Positions 11,017 to 21,746 are shown, counted from the stretch's first letter. The stretch: 64,000 nt of DNA from Pyropia haitanensis (GCA_008729055.1 SDUX01000008.1:2728001-2792000); one strand, 5' to 3'. Notes: a model not told the origin generated them from the letters alone. Made by a program: numbers and translations.

Positions 11017-12457
11017 GGACGGCGCGGCCGCAGCGGCGGCGCGGGTGGGACTGCCGACCCAGCGGAGCCGCCGCGGGTCGTGGGTGCCGCAGCTGGCGGG
11101 ATCGCCGGCAGCGGGCGGATCTCCGGTGGGTGGCGGCTACCCGCTGGGGTCGGTGCCGCCGCCGCGATGGCGCCCTCCCCACTCCCCCCCCCCTCCCCTC
11201 ACCCCCCCCCCCCGATTGGCCACATGGTCACTGACTGCCCGGCGGCAAAACCACCCCCCCGCTGCCCCTCCCCCCCCCCGGGCGGGTGGTGGTAGACAGA
11301 TACGCTGCGGGGGGGGTCCCGCGACGGCGCGGCACCCCCCCCCGCGGCCAACTCCGCGACCGCGGCTGCGGGCGGCCGACGACGCGGCGGGGCACGCCAG
11401 CCCGCTACCGCTGTCGTCCGCGCGTCCGCGGCGGGTCGTCTGGGCGTATGGCCGCGCGGCCGCCCACGGCGGGTTGTCGCACGGCCGGCGCAAGGGGCAC
11501 TACGGACGGGTTGGGGATGGGGGGGGGGGGGGGGGCGGTGGGAAACGGGCGGCGGACCGCCGTTCCCTGCCGGCGTGCCGGCAACCGCCGCCGCCTCGCG
11601 TCGCGAGCGGCCGTGCAACCGCGCCTCGTGCAGCGGGGGCACGTCGTCCACGGAAAATCTTGGACGCTCGTGTCGTGCACAGTACATGGCGTACGGACCC
11701 CAGCGTTGGCGTCGATGGGCGTGCGTCGGGTGTCGCCGCGGCCGGGCGCGCGTCGACGCGCTGCCGCCACGCGCGCGAGCGCGTCGGTGACCCGCCCGCG
11801 TCCACGCGCGTCGCGGCCGCCGACGCGCGGCGCTGGGTTGGGCACCGAAGCAGCGTCCACGCCGCGGCGGTGGGCGTCCGCCGGTCTTGGATTGGGAAGG
11901 GGGAAGAACAAGGGGAGCGGGGAAAGGGGGGGAAGTGCGGAGCGGCTGGCCACTGCTGGATTGCCGTCGACGCGCCATAGCGTCCACGCCGCCGGCCGGC
12001 GGCCGCGGCTGCTGCGGCGCCGGGCGCGGCCGTCCCGCCCACCGCGCCCGCCGTCGTGGCGTGCCGGCGCGGCCGCGCGCGGCACGCGGCCGCCGCCCCC
12101 GCCGCGCGCCGCTCCCGCGGCCGGTAGGGGAGGGGGGGGGGGGGATGGGCGGGCACCCCCCCCAACCGGCCGCGCGGCGCGCCGGGGCGGGGGGCACGGC
12201 GCAAGCGCGTCGGCGCGCCGCGGTGGGCCCGTCCGCCACGGGAGGGGGGTGGCGGACCGCCTCACCGCCGCGGGCTGCCCGCACGCCCCGCGCCGCCGAC
12301 GCACTCGACGGCGGCGGGGCCGTCGGGAGGCGCGCCGTGCGACGCGCGACGCGCCACAGGCCGCGGCGTGGCGTCGAGAGAGGGGGTCGACGGCCGCGAC
12401 GACGCTGCGGTCGTTGCGTAGAGGGGCGCACCGGCGGCGGCGTCCAGGGCGGCGGCT

Positions 12458-12495
<38 letters not shown>

Positions 12496-12824
12496 AGCGG
12501 CGGAGGCGGCGGCGGCGGCGGAGGCGGCGGCGGCGGCGGCAGGAAGGCAGGCAGCGGCAGCCGGCAGCCGGCAGCGTAGGCGGCGGCAGGCAGACGGCGG
12601 CGTAGGCGGCGGCAGGCAGGCAGGCAGCGGCGGCCCGACGGGAACGCGGCGGCGGACTGTCAAGGGAGAGGACCCAGCCGGGCGTCGGCGGCGGCGGCGG
12701 TGGGCGGGTGCACTGTTGTCCTACCGGGGGGCTTCAGGGAAAGGGGGGCGGGAGGAGCTTGCAGTTCACGGTCGCCCTTGCCGCCGCCGCCGTGACCACC
12801 GCCACCTCGCAATAGACATACATC
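11017..12824. other. GC-rich intergenic sequence with CGG microsatellite
   Basis: No recognisable gene despite stop-free frames on both strands. Contains G/C mononucleotide runs (near 11521 and 12131), a (CGG)n array and a short GGCAGGCAGG-type repeat near 12540-12640. Confidence 0.6.
12452..12545. repeat. (CGG)n microsatellite
   Basis: A long, slightly interrupted GGC/CGG triplet array in non-coding sequence between the lipoxygenase and the protease-NB-ARC-TPR gene. Confidence 0.9.
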
Positions 12825-12912
12825 GTCATCGTCCTCCCCCAGCAGGACCAGCCTGTGTCCTCAGCGACTCCTTGAACGGCTTCTCGGCCTCTTCCTTGAA
12901 CCCTTGGCGGTG
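12825..12912 (-). pseudogene. Out-of-frame remnant of an extra TPR unit
   Basis: Read in another minus frame, this DNA encodes HRQGFKEEAEKPFKESL, close to the last intact repeat QRQGKLKEAEEVLKESL (coded near 13060-13115). The annotated frame instead ends here in KRPRSRSRSR and a stop at 12861. The repeat array was probably longer by one unit, or a partial duplication of the unit happened with a frame change. The breakpoint is near GVYCTAKG. Confidence 0.65.
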
Positions 12913-15740
12913 CAATATACTCCTCTGTCCGCTCCAGTGCTAGAGTGCGCCGCCTGCGCGGTCTTGCCCTGCTCCGCCAGCTTCTCTTGTACATGCTCCA
13001 ACGTCTCCCGTGTGACACATACCTCTTCATGGTCCTCCTTCAGTTGGGCGACCTGTTTCCTCAGCGACTCCTTCAACACCTCCTCCGCCTCTTTCAGCTT
13101 GCCTTGGCGCTGCAACACGTCCCCGATGGCGAATTCAATCGACGCCACAAGAAAACACTCTTCACCCCAACACGCTGCTTCCCCGTCCCGCACTGGCCTG
13201 AGCAGCTCGAGCGCCTTGTCCAGCTTTCCCTGTTCCTTGTACAGATACGCCAGGTGATGCGAAATCTTCAAGCACAGGATGTGCTTCGATAGCGACTTGG
13301 CCACGGGAAGGACCTCCTTAACCTGCATCACCGCTTGTTCGAGGTTGCCTTGTGCACCGAGAACCCTCGCCTTGAGTAGGCGCACTTCGAGCAACAAGTC
13401 GTTCACCTCGCCACGTTGCACTTCCAATCTTGCCAGCAGCTGCTCAACCAACGCCAGTGCATCCTGGTACTTTTCCTCGTCCATCAGCACACTTGCCAAG
13501 CCATACGCCGCCCACAGGAGGTTGTACAGGTCCGATGCCGAAGAATCATCGACGTGGGTAAGGCGTGTAGCAACACGACGCAGCAGAGAGAGGCACATTG
13601 ACACTGAATCGGATGACTCGCCGTGTAGAGAAAGTGCCCTTGCCACTTGGACGGAGCACACTATGGAAACATCAGACTCTTCAGAAAATGCCGCGCACGC
13701 GTCGGCCTTGGCCTGCTTTGCCCACCGAAGGCTCGCAGTGTCGTCGCGGATGCTCTGCATAGTGTACCAAAACAGCTGCGATAACACCGATAACCAGTCC
13801 TTCGCAACTGTTGCGTCGTGCCATAAGGACGTGTCAGCCTTCAGTGCGGAGAATGCCTCGACGTGGGGAAGGATAACCCGTATGGGACTCCATGTGGCAG
13901 CATCGATAGGATCAAAGTCATCAACGTGCACGGCAAGTGCGGCAACAACCTCCTTGGTGGTGCGCAGCCGGTCGTCCGTGCCGTTTGGCATCTGCTCGCG
14001 CGCAACACGGAGCACCAGACGATGTGCGCTGACCAGCCCGGGCTCGGGGAAGGATACGATAGCCAGAGAGCTCAACTCAGAGATGGCGTTGTCTGCGTCG
14101 GGGCCCAGCAACTCACGAGGAACCCGCTCAGGCGCCAGCAGGGCCAGACACTGAAGCGCTCTGCGGCCGGCCTCGGACAGCTGCCGCTGGACCAGCAGCA
14201 GCGCCCCTATGACGGATGCACGTCGCGCGTAATCGGCGACGATGATGTTGTCGAGCGGCCCCGCCGACGCGGCGGACTGCTGCACGTTGCGCAAAACGGA
14301 CGCCAGGCATGCGCCGCTCTCCTTGGCATACCAGGCGAGCTGCTCCACTGCCAGCGGTAGGTGGCCCACCTCCTCGCACAGCGCCATTGCCGCCGCTGTC
14401 TCATGGCCTTCGATGGGGCGCGCGATAATGGCTCGAAGCAGCTTCATCGACTCATGCATTGCGAACGGCTCCAGGGGCAGTACGTGGAGACCGGCGTAGG
14501 TCAGCCGGTCTCGCGCCGTAAAGACGACGCGGCAGTGCCGCCCGGCCGGTACAAAGTCGCGCACAATGCCGTAATCGTCGACGTTGTCAAACACCAGAAG
14601 CGCCACGCCAGAAACGAAAACACCACTCTGGAGCTGCTGCTTCACGTGCGCCGCACGCTCTTTCATGGACGGGTTCCGGACAGCAGGAAGAGGCATACGA
14701 AGCTGCTCGCTCAGGCCCACCAGGTCGTCGTACAGGTTCTCGGCGGTGTCGGCCCGCAACCACAGGATCACCCCGTACAAACGAGACAGGCTGGCCCGGT
14801 GCGCCCACTCACACACCATTGCGGACTTACCCACGCCTGGAAGTCCCGTAGACACGACCTTCACCTTGCCTTTATCCTTGACGACGCGTGTGAGGGCCGC
14901 CAACTGGTGCACTCGGCCGACAAAGTTGCCACATTGGGGAGGTAGGCCAAACTCGACGACCCGCCCGTGCTCCACGGGGGTCGCGCCGAGCCAGGGTGAC
15001 GCCTGCCCCAACCCTACGTGCAATGCGTTGAGGAGTACCGCGACCTTTACGTCGCTCGCTTGCCTGCCGCGGTGGATCCCAATCGCGCGGCACTGCGCGT
15101 CAATCAGCATCCCACCCGAGGAGCCCTCGTCCGACGCCAAGTTGTGCGTCAAGCACCAAGGCTGGCCGCCACCTTCGATCACAGTGCCGACCTTGCCGCC
15201 AGCATTCACCACCACAGACCCGTCGCCCTGCCAACCTTCGCCGCGTGGGTAGTGAAGCAGCGTACAAGCAGCCCCCGGCTGCACCAACACGTGGTCGGCA
15301 TCCGCCACAGACCCGTCAGCGTCCACCGTGGCCACCGCACACGGCACGGGCGGAGCGGGGAACAGCTTTCCGGGTGCCAGCCGCACAACCAACGCGTCCA
15401 TGTCGGGAGGCGGGTCCGCTGTCGCTCCCGGCTCGGGCGCGCTCAGCACGGACGCGCCTGCCAGGCTCAGCTTTTGACCGTCTGCCCAGGTGGCCGTCAC
15501 CCGCCCCGTCAGCCGGCCCGCCTCCATGACGTGCTTAAAGACGTGCCGGACGGTCACCAGCGCGGCCACCTCTACGTCGTTGCGTACAACCCAGCCGGAG
15601 CCGCTCTTAGCCAGCTCGGCCTTGCCACACGGATGCGCCATCAGCTTGCACATCGACCGCTGGCACTCGCGCTGCCGCGTGTCCCACTCACGCCCATCCG
15701 CGTCGATACGTCCGGTGGCGGCGCCGCCAGCAGCGGCCAT
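12861..15740 (-). CDS. Trypsin-like protease + NB-ARC + TPR protein (STAND-type sensor)
   Basis: From the ATG at 15740 the protein has 959 residues; the frame stays open to 16130, but the added part is Arg/Ala/Gly-rich and probably not coding. Residues 45-225 form a chymotrypsin-fold protease with His66 (TVRHVF), Asp115 (DMDALVVRL) and Ser208 (GSSGG). Residues about 270-560 are an NB-ARC ATPase: Walker A GLPGVGKS (299-306), Walker B VALLVFDN (379-386), the sensor-like TAR (408-410) and the LPLA motif. The C-terminal third is helical tetratricopeptide repeats such as QRQGKLKEAEEVLKESL. In known STAND proteins the repeats sense a trigger, the ATPase oligomerises and the N-terminal domain acts as effector; here that effector would be a protease. 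Its GC content and low-complexity load are visibly lower than those of neighbouring genes. No introns. Confidence 0.9.
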   Translation of the reverse strand: MAAAGGAATGRIDADGREWDTRQRECQRSMCKLMAHPCGKAELAKSGSGWVVRNDVEVAALVTVRHVFKHVMEAGRLTGRVTATWADGQKLSLAGASVLSAPEPGATADPPPDMDALVVRLAPGKLFPAPPVPCAVATVDADGSVADADHVLVQPGAACTLLHYPRGEGWQGDGSVVVNAGGKVGTVIEGGGQPWCLTHNLASDEGSSGGMLIDAQCRAIGIHRGRQASDVKVAVLLNALHVGLGQASPWLGATPVEHGRVVEFGLPPQCGNFVGRVHQLAALTRVVKDKGKVKVVSTGLPGVGKSAMVCEWAHRASLSRLYGVILWLRADTAENLYDDLVGLSEQLRMPLPAVRNPSMKERAAHVKQQLQSGVFVSGVALLVFDNVDDYGIVRDFVPAGRHCRVVFTARDRLTYAGLHVLPLEPFAMHESMKLLRAIIARPIEGHETAAAMALCEEVGHLPLAVEQLAWYAKESGACLASVLRNVQQSAASAGPLDNIIVADYARRASVIGALLLVQRQLSEAGRRALQCLALLAPERVPRELLGPDADNAISELSSLAIVSFPEPGLVSAHRLVLRVAREQMPNGTDDRLRTTKEVVAALAVHVDDFDPIDAATWSPIRVILPHVEAFSALKADTSLWHDATVAKDWLSVLSQLFWYTMQSIRDDTASLRWAKQAKADACAAFSEESDVSIVCSVQVARALSLHGESSDSVSMCLSLLRRVATRLTHVDDSSASDLYNLLWAAYGLASVLMDEEKYQDALALVEQLLARLEVQRGEVNDLLLEVRLLKARVLGAQGNLEQAVMQVKEVLPVAKSLSKHILCLKISHHLAYLYKEQGKLDKALELLRPVRDGEAACWGEECFLVASIEFAIGDVLQRQGKLKEAEEVLKESLRKQVAQLKEDHEEVCVTRETLEHVQEKLAEQGKTAQAAHSSTGADRGVYCTAKGSRKRPRSRSRSR

Positions 15741-16688
15741 GTCGCGCCACACGACCGCCCGCGGCCGCCGGGCAAGCCGGCCACCAGCGCACCGGTGGCA
15801 CCACGAGGGCCGCTCGCGCAGACCCCGCGACACTGGGACAGCCGGCCCGCCGCCGCGCCGCCGATCCGCACGCAGGCGCGCGCCGCCACCGGCGGCGGCC
15901 GCGGCCGTCGTCCGCCCGCCCGCTGCCGCAGCCGCCCCACCTCTGTTGCAGCGCGCGACACGGGTAAACCGCGTCCGAGGCAACACGACGCGTGCACACC
16001 CCCCCGCCTCGCCCCTCGCCGTCGCTGCAGCCAGGTGCCCTGCGCAGCCGTCGCCACACCAACGCAGGCGGCGACCGACGGATGGCGGCGCCCTCAAGTC
16101 GCAGGGGACGCCTGCGGTGGCCCCACCCACCAGCAGGGGGTCACCCCCGGTACGACCGCCGTCCGGTGTCGTGTCACGCGACGCCGCTCACGCGCACGGG
16201 CAGCGCCGATTGGGGAGGGGGGGCCGCTCTGGTACACACCGGGGGGAGCGTGGGAGCGCACCGACCAGGGGGGACAGCGGCGCCACGCGAGCACCCGCGC
16301 GCCGACCCCACGCAGCGTCCCACCGACAACGCGGCGCGGACAGACGGCCGTGCCCGGGACGGGCGCTCGCGTCGACAGCCCGCCGCTGGGGGGGGGGGCC
16401 GCCGGGCCGCTGAAAGGGGGGGGGGGGGGGGGGGGCTCCACGGGCCGCGGCGGCCGCGCCCCGCCGTCCACCCGCCCATCCGCCCGCCACCGGTAACCGG
16501 CGGCGACGCCCGCCGTGTCCGTCGGATGGCAGGCGCGCCGCCTGCCTCACCCGTGGCAAGGAATGGCCGCGGTGTCTGCGCGACGGGTCGGCTGGGGTGG
16601 ACGGCCGGCGCGGCCACCGCATCGCGGACGGGGAGGAGACGGCCCGCTGCTGCCCGGCGGAACCCAGACGCAACAGGTGTCTGCGATT
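15741..16688. other. GC-rich upstream sequence
   Basis: Upstream of the protease-NB-ARC-TPR gene. Arg/Pro/Ala-rich open frames only; long G runs near 16390 and 16420. No gene supported. Confidence 0.55.
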
Positions 16689-17376
16689 CAGGGTTGCGTC
16701 GTTACACCCGAACCAGACCAGCGTTACGCGAATACGGTGCAATTGCAGTTTCCGAAACCGAACGCGGTTCGGATAGAATTACAACAGCGTTATTACAATT
16801 CTACCAACCGTCTCATTCATAATAGGAGCATACAAAAATAAAATAATGGCGGCGGCTCTATATCGCCCCCACCTGGACCTGTCAACAGAGCGCAGTGGAT
16901 GCGGAGTGTCCATCGTGAGCTGCCGCGCGGCGCTGTTCAGTGACAACCGACTGGCAGCGGCCACAAGCCGCTCCAGCAATGTATCCCCCGTGTGCGGTTG
17001 CAGAGGCAGTGCGGCGAGGTCCTCGAAACGGCCAGGCGGTGCACCTGCTCCCGCCGCTGTGCCGCGCAGTTTCATCGTCCTTTACGAGCACCCATCTCGG
17101 AGGCGCTTCTCGAGCGCGTGCACCTCCCCAGGTGCACGTCCCGCAACCATGAAGGATCCTGTCTGGGCCTACGTCTCGCGCGTGGGCAGCACGGACCGGT
17201 ACTCGTGCAACTTTTGCAATGCAGTTCTCAGGGCGAATCCTACCTCCCTAGTTGGTGCCACGTGTATTCGCTGCATGTGTCGTTCGGGTCGAACGTCTAC
17301 GCAGTTCGGCGAATCCGCCGTATTCGCGAAACCGAACGCCGAATGGAATCGCCCCCCCACCAACCCTGCTGCGATT
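16681..17376. mobile_element. Non-autonomous hAT transposon with exact 8-bp target duplication
   Basis: The element spans 16689-17368 and begins CAGGGTTG and ends CAACCCTG, the terminal form expected for hAT elements. It is bracketed by a perfect 8-bp duplication CTGCGATT (16681-16688 and 17369-17376), the length typical of the superfamily. Subterminal copies of GCGAATACGG lie near both ends in inverted orientation (around 16730 and 17320). The 680-bp body is far too short for a full transposase but retains a BED-finger coding piece. An AT-rich patch at 16760-16855 is unusual for this window. Confidence 0.9.
17149..17281 (+). pseudogene. BED-type zinc finger remnant of a hAT transposase
   Basis: From an ATG at 17149 the frame reads MKDPVWAYVSRVG, then YSCNFCNAVLRANPTSLVG, then a stretch ending CIRCMC. 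DPVWxY followed by CxxC is the start of the BED finger that binds transposon ends in hAT transposases. The expected HxxxC/H half is missing or scrambled. It lies inside the hAT element, which explains its origin. No catalytic RNase-H-like domain is present. Confidence 0.6.
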
Positions 17377-18663
17377 GGGGTGGGCGCGCGTGGGCGCGGC
17401 GCAGTGTATCTATCACCCTGTACCTTATTTTCGTCGATTGTCGATGCATGCACGTGCAAAAGCGTGTTTGGGCTGACATTTGGCCCTCGCGGCGCCTCGC
17501 CCGACGGAGGTCGAAATCGCGGCGGTCCACGTCGCCGGCATCCGAGTGCAGCGCAAAAATGCAGATCCATGTTTGGATAACATGGCGCCACGCGAAATCG
17601 ACGCGCAAGTGTTTGCCAGTGCAACACAGCACACAGCAAGTGTGTCGCTCGTTCCCATCTCACAGAATTTTTGTTGCTCTGCCGAACAATGCCCCACACT
17701 CTTGTCGCGCAGTGGCACACATCCGAACAAGGAACTGGTTTGTCGAGACAGCGACGAACCTCGATGGACACACAGACCACCCCCACACGACACCACTGTC
17801 TTAGACCACCTACCCACAGCCACCCCCTTGGCCGCGTCCACCGCCTACGCCCCACCATTGGCGCTCTACGACCCACATGCCGACGGGGGCCTCGCCGCAT
17901 GCACCTAGACGCCTCACGACCCCCATCGCGGCTGGCATTGCGACCAGATGGCCGGGAGTCCAACTAATGTGGATGACCCGCGACAGCCGAGGCGACTGTG
18001 GTGTTCGGCGGCACTGGGGACGACCACGACGCGGGGCTATACACCCCCCCACACATCAACTACCAATGTTCACAGACTCCTTTGGTGCACCCAGGCCTCA
18101 ACGTCGGTCTGCAGGTGTGACGACACGCAGGGAGTGTCGGGGGAAGCGTGCGGTGGGGAGGGTGGAAGGGGGGGAGAGTGGAAGGGGGGGGGAAGGAAGG
18201 GGGGGAGGGCGTCGTCCCGTGCGAGTACGGCCGCCTTTCGAGGCACGCGACACACATCGGGGCATGAAAGAGTTTGGAAGAACATCTGGGTGCTCGCGTC
18301 TTTGCAAGCGCCTTGTATTTAACAGCACCTTCCGCTTGTGATGTCAAACATGGATCGAACGCGCAAGGAACGTGCAAGTCGAAAATGTCAGGCCATGCAC
18401 GTTCCGTGTTACAAGAAAAGTGCAAATCCGTGTTTGGAAAAACGTATCTCCCTGGGGACATCCGAGAAAGCTCCACTTTTTGAATGACGAGAACGACCTC
18501 GTCGTCCTCATGGTCGTGGTCGAGAAAAAGCAACTTTCTGGTCTGTCCCCAGCTCGTAGCGCCGCCGCGACTGCTTTTCTGCACGAAACCCCCCCCTCAC
18601 GGGGCCCCAGGGCGACCTTGCACGGCTGAACACGGCCGATTGGGGCCCGATGCGCGAAAATGT
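17377..18663. other. Non-coding region with degenerate repeated motifs
   Basis: No gene recognised. The motif TGCARATCCRTGTTTGG occurs at about 17559-17575 and 18420-18436, with a weaker form near 17455. A short inverted repeat GGAACGTGCA / TGCACGTTCC sits at 18366-18375 and 18396-18405. These suggest old transposon debris, but I cannot define ends. Confidence 0.45.
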
Positions 18664-19400
18664 GGGTACACGGCGTTAGATCCACTGCGCGGCGCCCCGC
18701 GTTGCGGCGCACCGCGGCAGGGCGCCGCGGCCCACCGGCGGCGCAGCGCCGGCCGTGTGTCGCGGCGCGGCGCTGCGCGAGCCGTAAGGCGCGGCGCGGG
18801 CCGTACGGCGCGGCGCGGGCCGTACGGCGCGGCGCGGGCCGTACGGCGCGGCGCGGGCGTCACGGCGTGGCGCGGTGAGGCGTGCGCCAGTCGGCGCGGT
18901 GCGGGCGGGCCGGCGCGGCGCGGGCCCGTAGGTGCGGCGCACGGCGTAGGCCGCGGCGCTGGCGTCGCGGCGCGACCCGGGCCGTTTGGCGCGGCGCGGG
19001 CCGGCAGGCGCGCGGTGTGACGAGTTGCGGCACGGAGCGGGGTGAGACGAGGTGCCGCGGGTGGCAGGCCGCGGCGGAGGGTGGGGCGGAGCAGAGGCGC
19101 GCCGTGGGAAGCGGGCGCCCGTCGCGTGGCCACTCACACGGTGTCGTCACGGGGCTCGGCGGCGCGTCGTACTCGCGCGGCGCCTCGAGCGGCGTCGGGG
19201 AGCGCCCGCGTGCGCGGCACCGCACGGCGTCGCGCGGCGCGGCGCGGCACAGGGGTGTGGCGGCGGCGGCGTGGCAGAGCGCGGCGCGGCGCGGGGTTGC
19301 GCGCACGGCCGCGGCGCGGCATGGGGTGGGGGGGTGCCGCGGCGCGGGGTCGAGGTGGGGTGAGCCGCGACGGCATGGCACGGGGGTGGGCGCGGGGCGG
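18664..19400. repeat. Degenerate GCGGCGCGG tandem-repeat region with a 19-bp core array
   Basis: At 18788-18863 a 19-bp unit GGCGCGGCGCGGGCCGTAC is repeated about four times almost perfectly. Degenerate relatives of the same unit continue on both sides to about 19400. Frames stay open but translate to Ala/Arg/Gly repeats without domains. Confidence 0.8.
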
Positions 19401-20721
19401 AGCGGCGTGGGGTGGGGGTTGTGACGTGGCCAGGCGTGGTTGGGATGGTGTGGCGGGCAGGCCGGGGGGGGGTACTGCGCAGGGCGGTGGCGGGAAGGTT
19501 ACTGCTGGGGTTGGATGGACGTCGGGCGTCGACGGCGGAAGGGATACGGGGGCGTAGGGCAGCACGCCATCGCCTGTGGAGCTGCTGCGGGCGTCTGGGC
19601 GGGCGCGAGGGCAAGCACGGCGGAGGCCACGGGCGCCTGCTGCGGAGGGAGGCGTGCGGCCGCAAGCACGGCCGAGCCCACGGGCGCCTGTTGCGGAGGG
19701 AGGCGTGCGGCCGGCGGCACCCGCCGGCCACGCGGGGAAGAGCGGCAACCACCCGCGGGGTGGGGGTACCTGCCGCCGCCCGCAAGCAACGGTGGTGGCA
19801 CCGAGGCAAGGGGCTGGCGGGTTGCCGGCGAGGCGAGCGCGGCTGCCGAGGCGGGTGGCCGCGGCGGCAGTGGCACAGGCGGCGGCGGCGGCGGCGGGGG
19901 CGCCCCGCGGCGGAGGCGGCGGCCGGCGGGCGGCACGCGGGAGCCCGCGTCGGGCAGCCGCGGCGGCCGCAGGCAGAGGCGCTGCCGCGGCGGGGGGGGA
20001 GGGCGGCGGCACGCGTGGACAGCCGCCGTGCGGGGCGGCCCGTCGCCAGCTGCGGGGGCGGCGGCGTCTGGCTCGGGGGGGGGGGGCAGGGGAAGCGAAG
20101 TCAATGGCGGCGTCGTGTGCCGCCAGCGGACTGGTGCTGGGGAGGGGGGGGGGGAATGGGCCGCAGGGGCCCCAAGGGGAGCAGGTGGTGCCCGCAAGCA
20201 GCGCGGTGGTGCGCGCAGCGGAGCGCGTGGGTGCGGGAGTGGGGGACGGTGACGGCGGCAGCGGCGATCAGCCTCCAGCCCGCCTTTCTGTTTTTTTTCA
20301 CTGCCCCCCCCTCTTGGTATTGGTTGAACGCCTGCACTCAAACCGAGGAGTGGCCTGACACGCAGTGCCACGTGTCATCAGCGACGCTGTCGTCTGCGTT
20401 GTCTGGCGTCGCCCCGCGTCCGCGACGAGTTCGCTTTGCACCAGACCGCCTCGTTGCTGCAGCGTGCCCGCCCCCCCTCTCCCCCTCGGGGTAGCGCCCG
20501 TGTCCCCGACCGCTCGCCCTTCCCACTTGCCTCCCCACCCCGAGCTGAGTGCGTCCTGTCCATTGGTCGAGAGGAACGTCTGTGTCTGGTGCCCTGCCTT
20601 TTTCTCCGGCCTCCCTTTCCCCACCCCCCCCCACCCCCTCCTCCGCGGTCTGGGCCCCCCCCCCGCCGCCCGCCCCCCCCCCGCCGCCCGCCCCCCCCCC
20701 CCCCCCCACTCCCCTCGCGGC
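19401..20721. other. GC-rich intergenic sequence upstream of the cytochrome b5 gene
   Basis: GC-rich with open but meaningless frames. From about 20440 the + strand becomes strongly pyrimidine-rich (C runs at 20650-20710), ending at the start codon of the cytochrome b5 gene, so it probably includes that gene's promoter and leader. Confidence 0.5.
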
Positions 20722-21746
20722 ATGGCGTCGCCGCCGCCGTCCCCCCCCCCGGTGGCAGCCGACCAGATGCGGGTCCCCCCCCCTGGCGGGCGGCGGCGCA
20801 AGGTGGCCCTCGCGCCCGGCCACTCGCACCTCGACTGGATGCGCCTGACGGCGGGCCTGCCGCGCTACCGCGGGCCGACCGCGCACACGGCGGCGGCGGT
20901 CGCGGCGCACCGCCGGCGGGGCGACGCGTGGACGGTCATCCGCGGGCGGGTGTACGACGTCAGCCGGTACGTTGATTACCACCCGGGGGGGGGGGCGATG
21001 CTGCTGTCGGGCGCGGGCAAGGTGCGTTCTTTTTGGCGGGGGGGGGCGGGGGGGGGTGGTGGGGGTGGACACAGCGCCGGGAGGGTATTTGGGGGGGGGG
21101 GGGGGGGAGGGTGGAGGGTTGGTCGTGCGGTGAGGTAGGGTGGCGCCTTTATTGGGGGGGGGGGGGGAGGGGGGGGGAGGTGGGCCGCGTTGATGGCACG
21201 GCGGCGTGGCGGTGCGGAATGGGAGTGGGGTTTGCTGGAGCGGGTGGCGCCCCGCCGGTGGGCTGCCAACGTCGAGGGGCTTGAGCGCCCGGCGCGGGCG
21301 GGGCTGTGCCCGTGGCGCTGCCGCGGCTACCGGGTGCGGCGGTGCACTGCCGTCGTGGTGGGTGCGTCGTTGGCCCGCCGGCGTGGGCGGGTGGGCCACC
21401 CCGCGCCGTGCCCCCTCCGCTCCCGTCCACCCCCCCCCCCAGGGAGGCCTTTTGCTGACGCCTACTTTTGTGTCGCGGCCGCTGCTGGGTGGCTGCTGGG
21501 TTGCCTGCTTCCCCCCGTGGCGCCGCCCCCTCCCTCTTTCGGCGGCGGCTGCGCGTGCGGAACGCACGCGGCGGGGGGCGGGGGGCGGGGGGCGGCGGTG
21601 CACAGGACGCGACCGCCCTGTTTGACAAGTACCACCCGTGGGTCAACATTGACGCGATGATGCGCGGCCTGTGCATTGGCGAGCTCGTCGAGGACGACGC
21701 GCCGGCGGCGGCGGGGGAGGCGCCGCCGCGGCCCGCGGGGCCGTGA
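20722..21746 (+). CDS. Cytochrome b5-domain protein (Ncb5or N-terminal type)
   Basis: Two exons, 20722-21021 and 21606-21746, with a 584-bp GT-AG intron in phase 0, encode 146 residues. After a Pro-rich start, LDWMRLTAGLPRYRG precedes the heme-binding fold. This WMRL-type lead-in is found before the b5 domain of cytochrome b5 reductase 4 (Ncb5or). The domain itself shows VIRGRVYDVSRYVDYHPGGG with the first axial His in HPGG. After splicing comes AGKDATALFDKYHPWVN with the second axial His. The splice joins exactly at the conserved AG-D/T step. Unlike Ncb5or, no CS or reductase domain follows, only a short acidic/Pro tail. It is probably a soluble electron-transfer protein with an unknown partner. 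Confidence 0.88.

Noticed and set aside
16846..17580. A 244-codon frame containing the BED-like piece
   Set aside because: Only the segment from 17149 looks like protein; the frame crosses the end of the hAT element, so it is not an intact gene.
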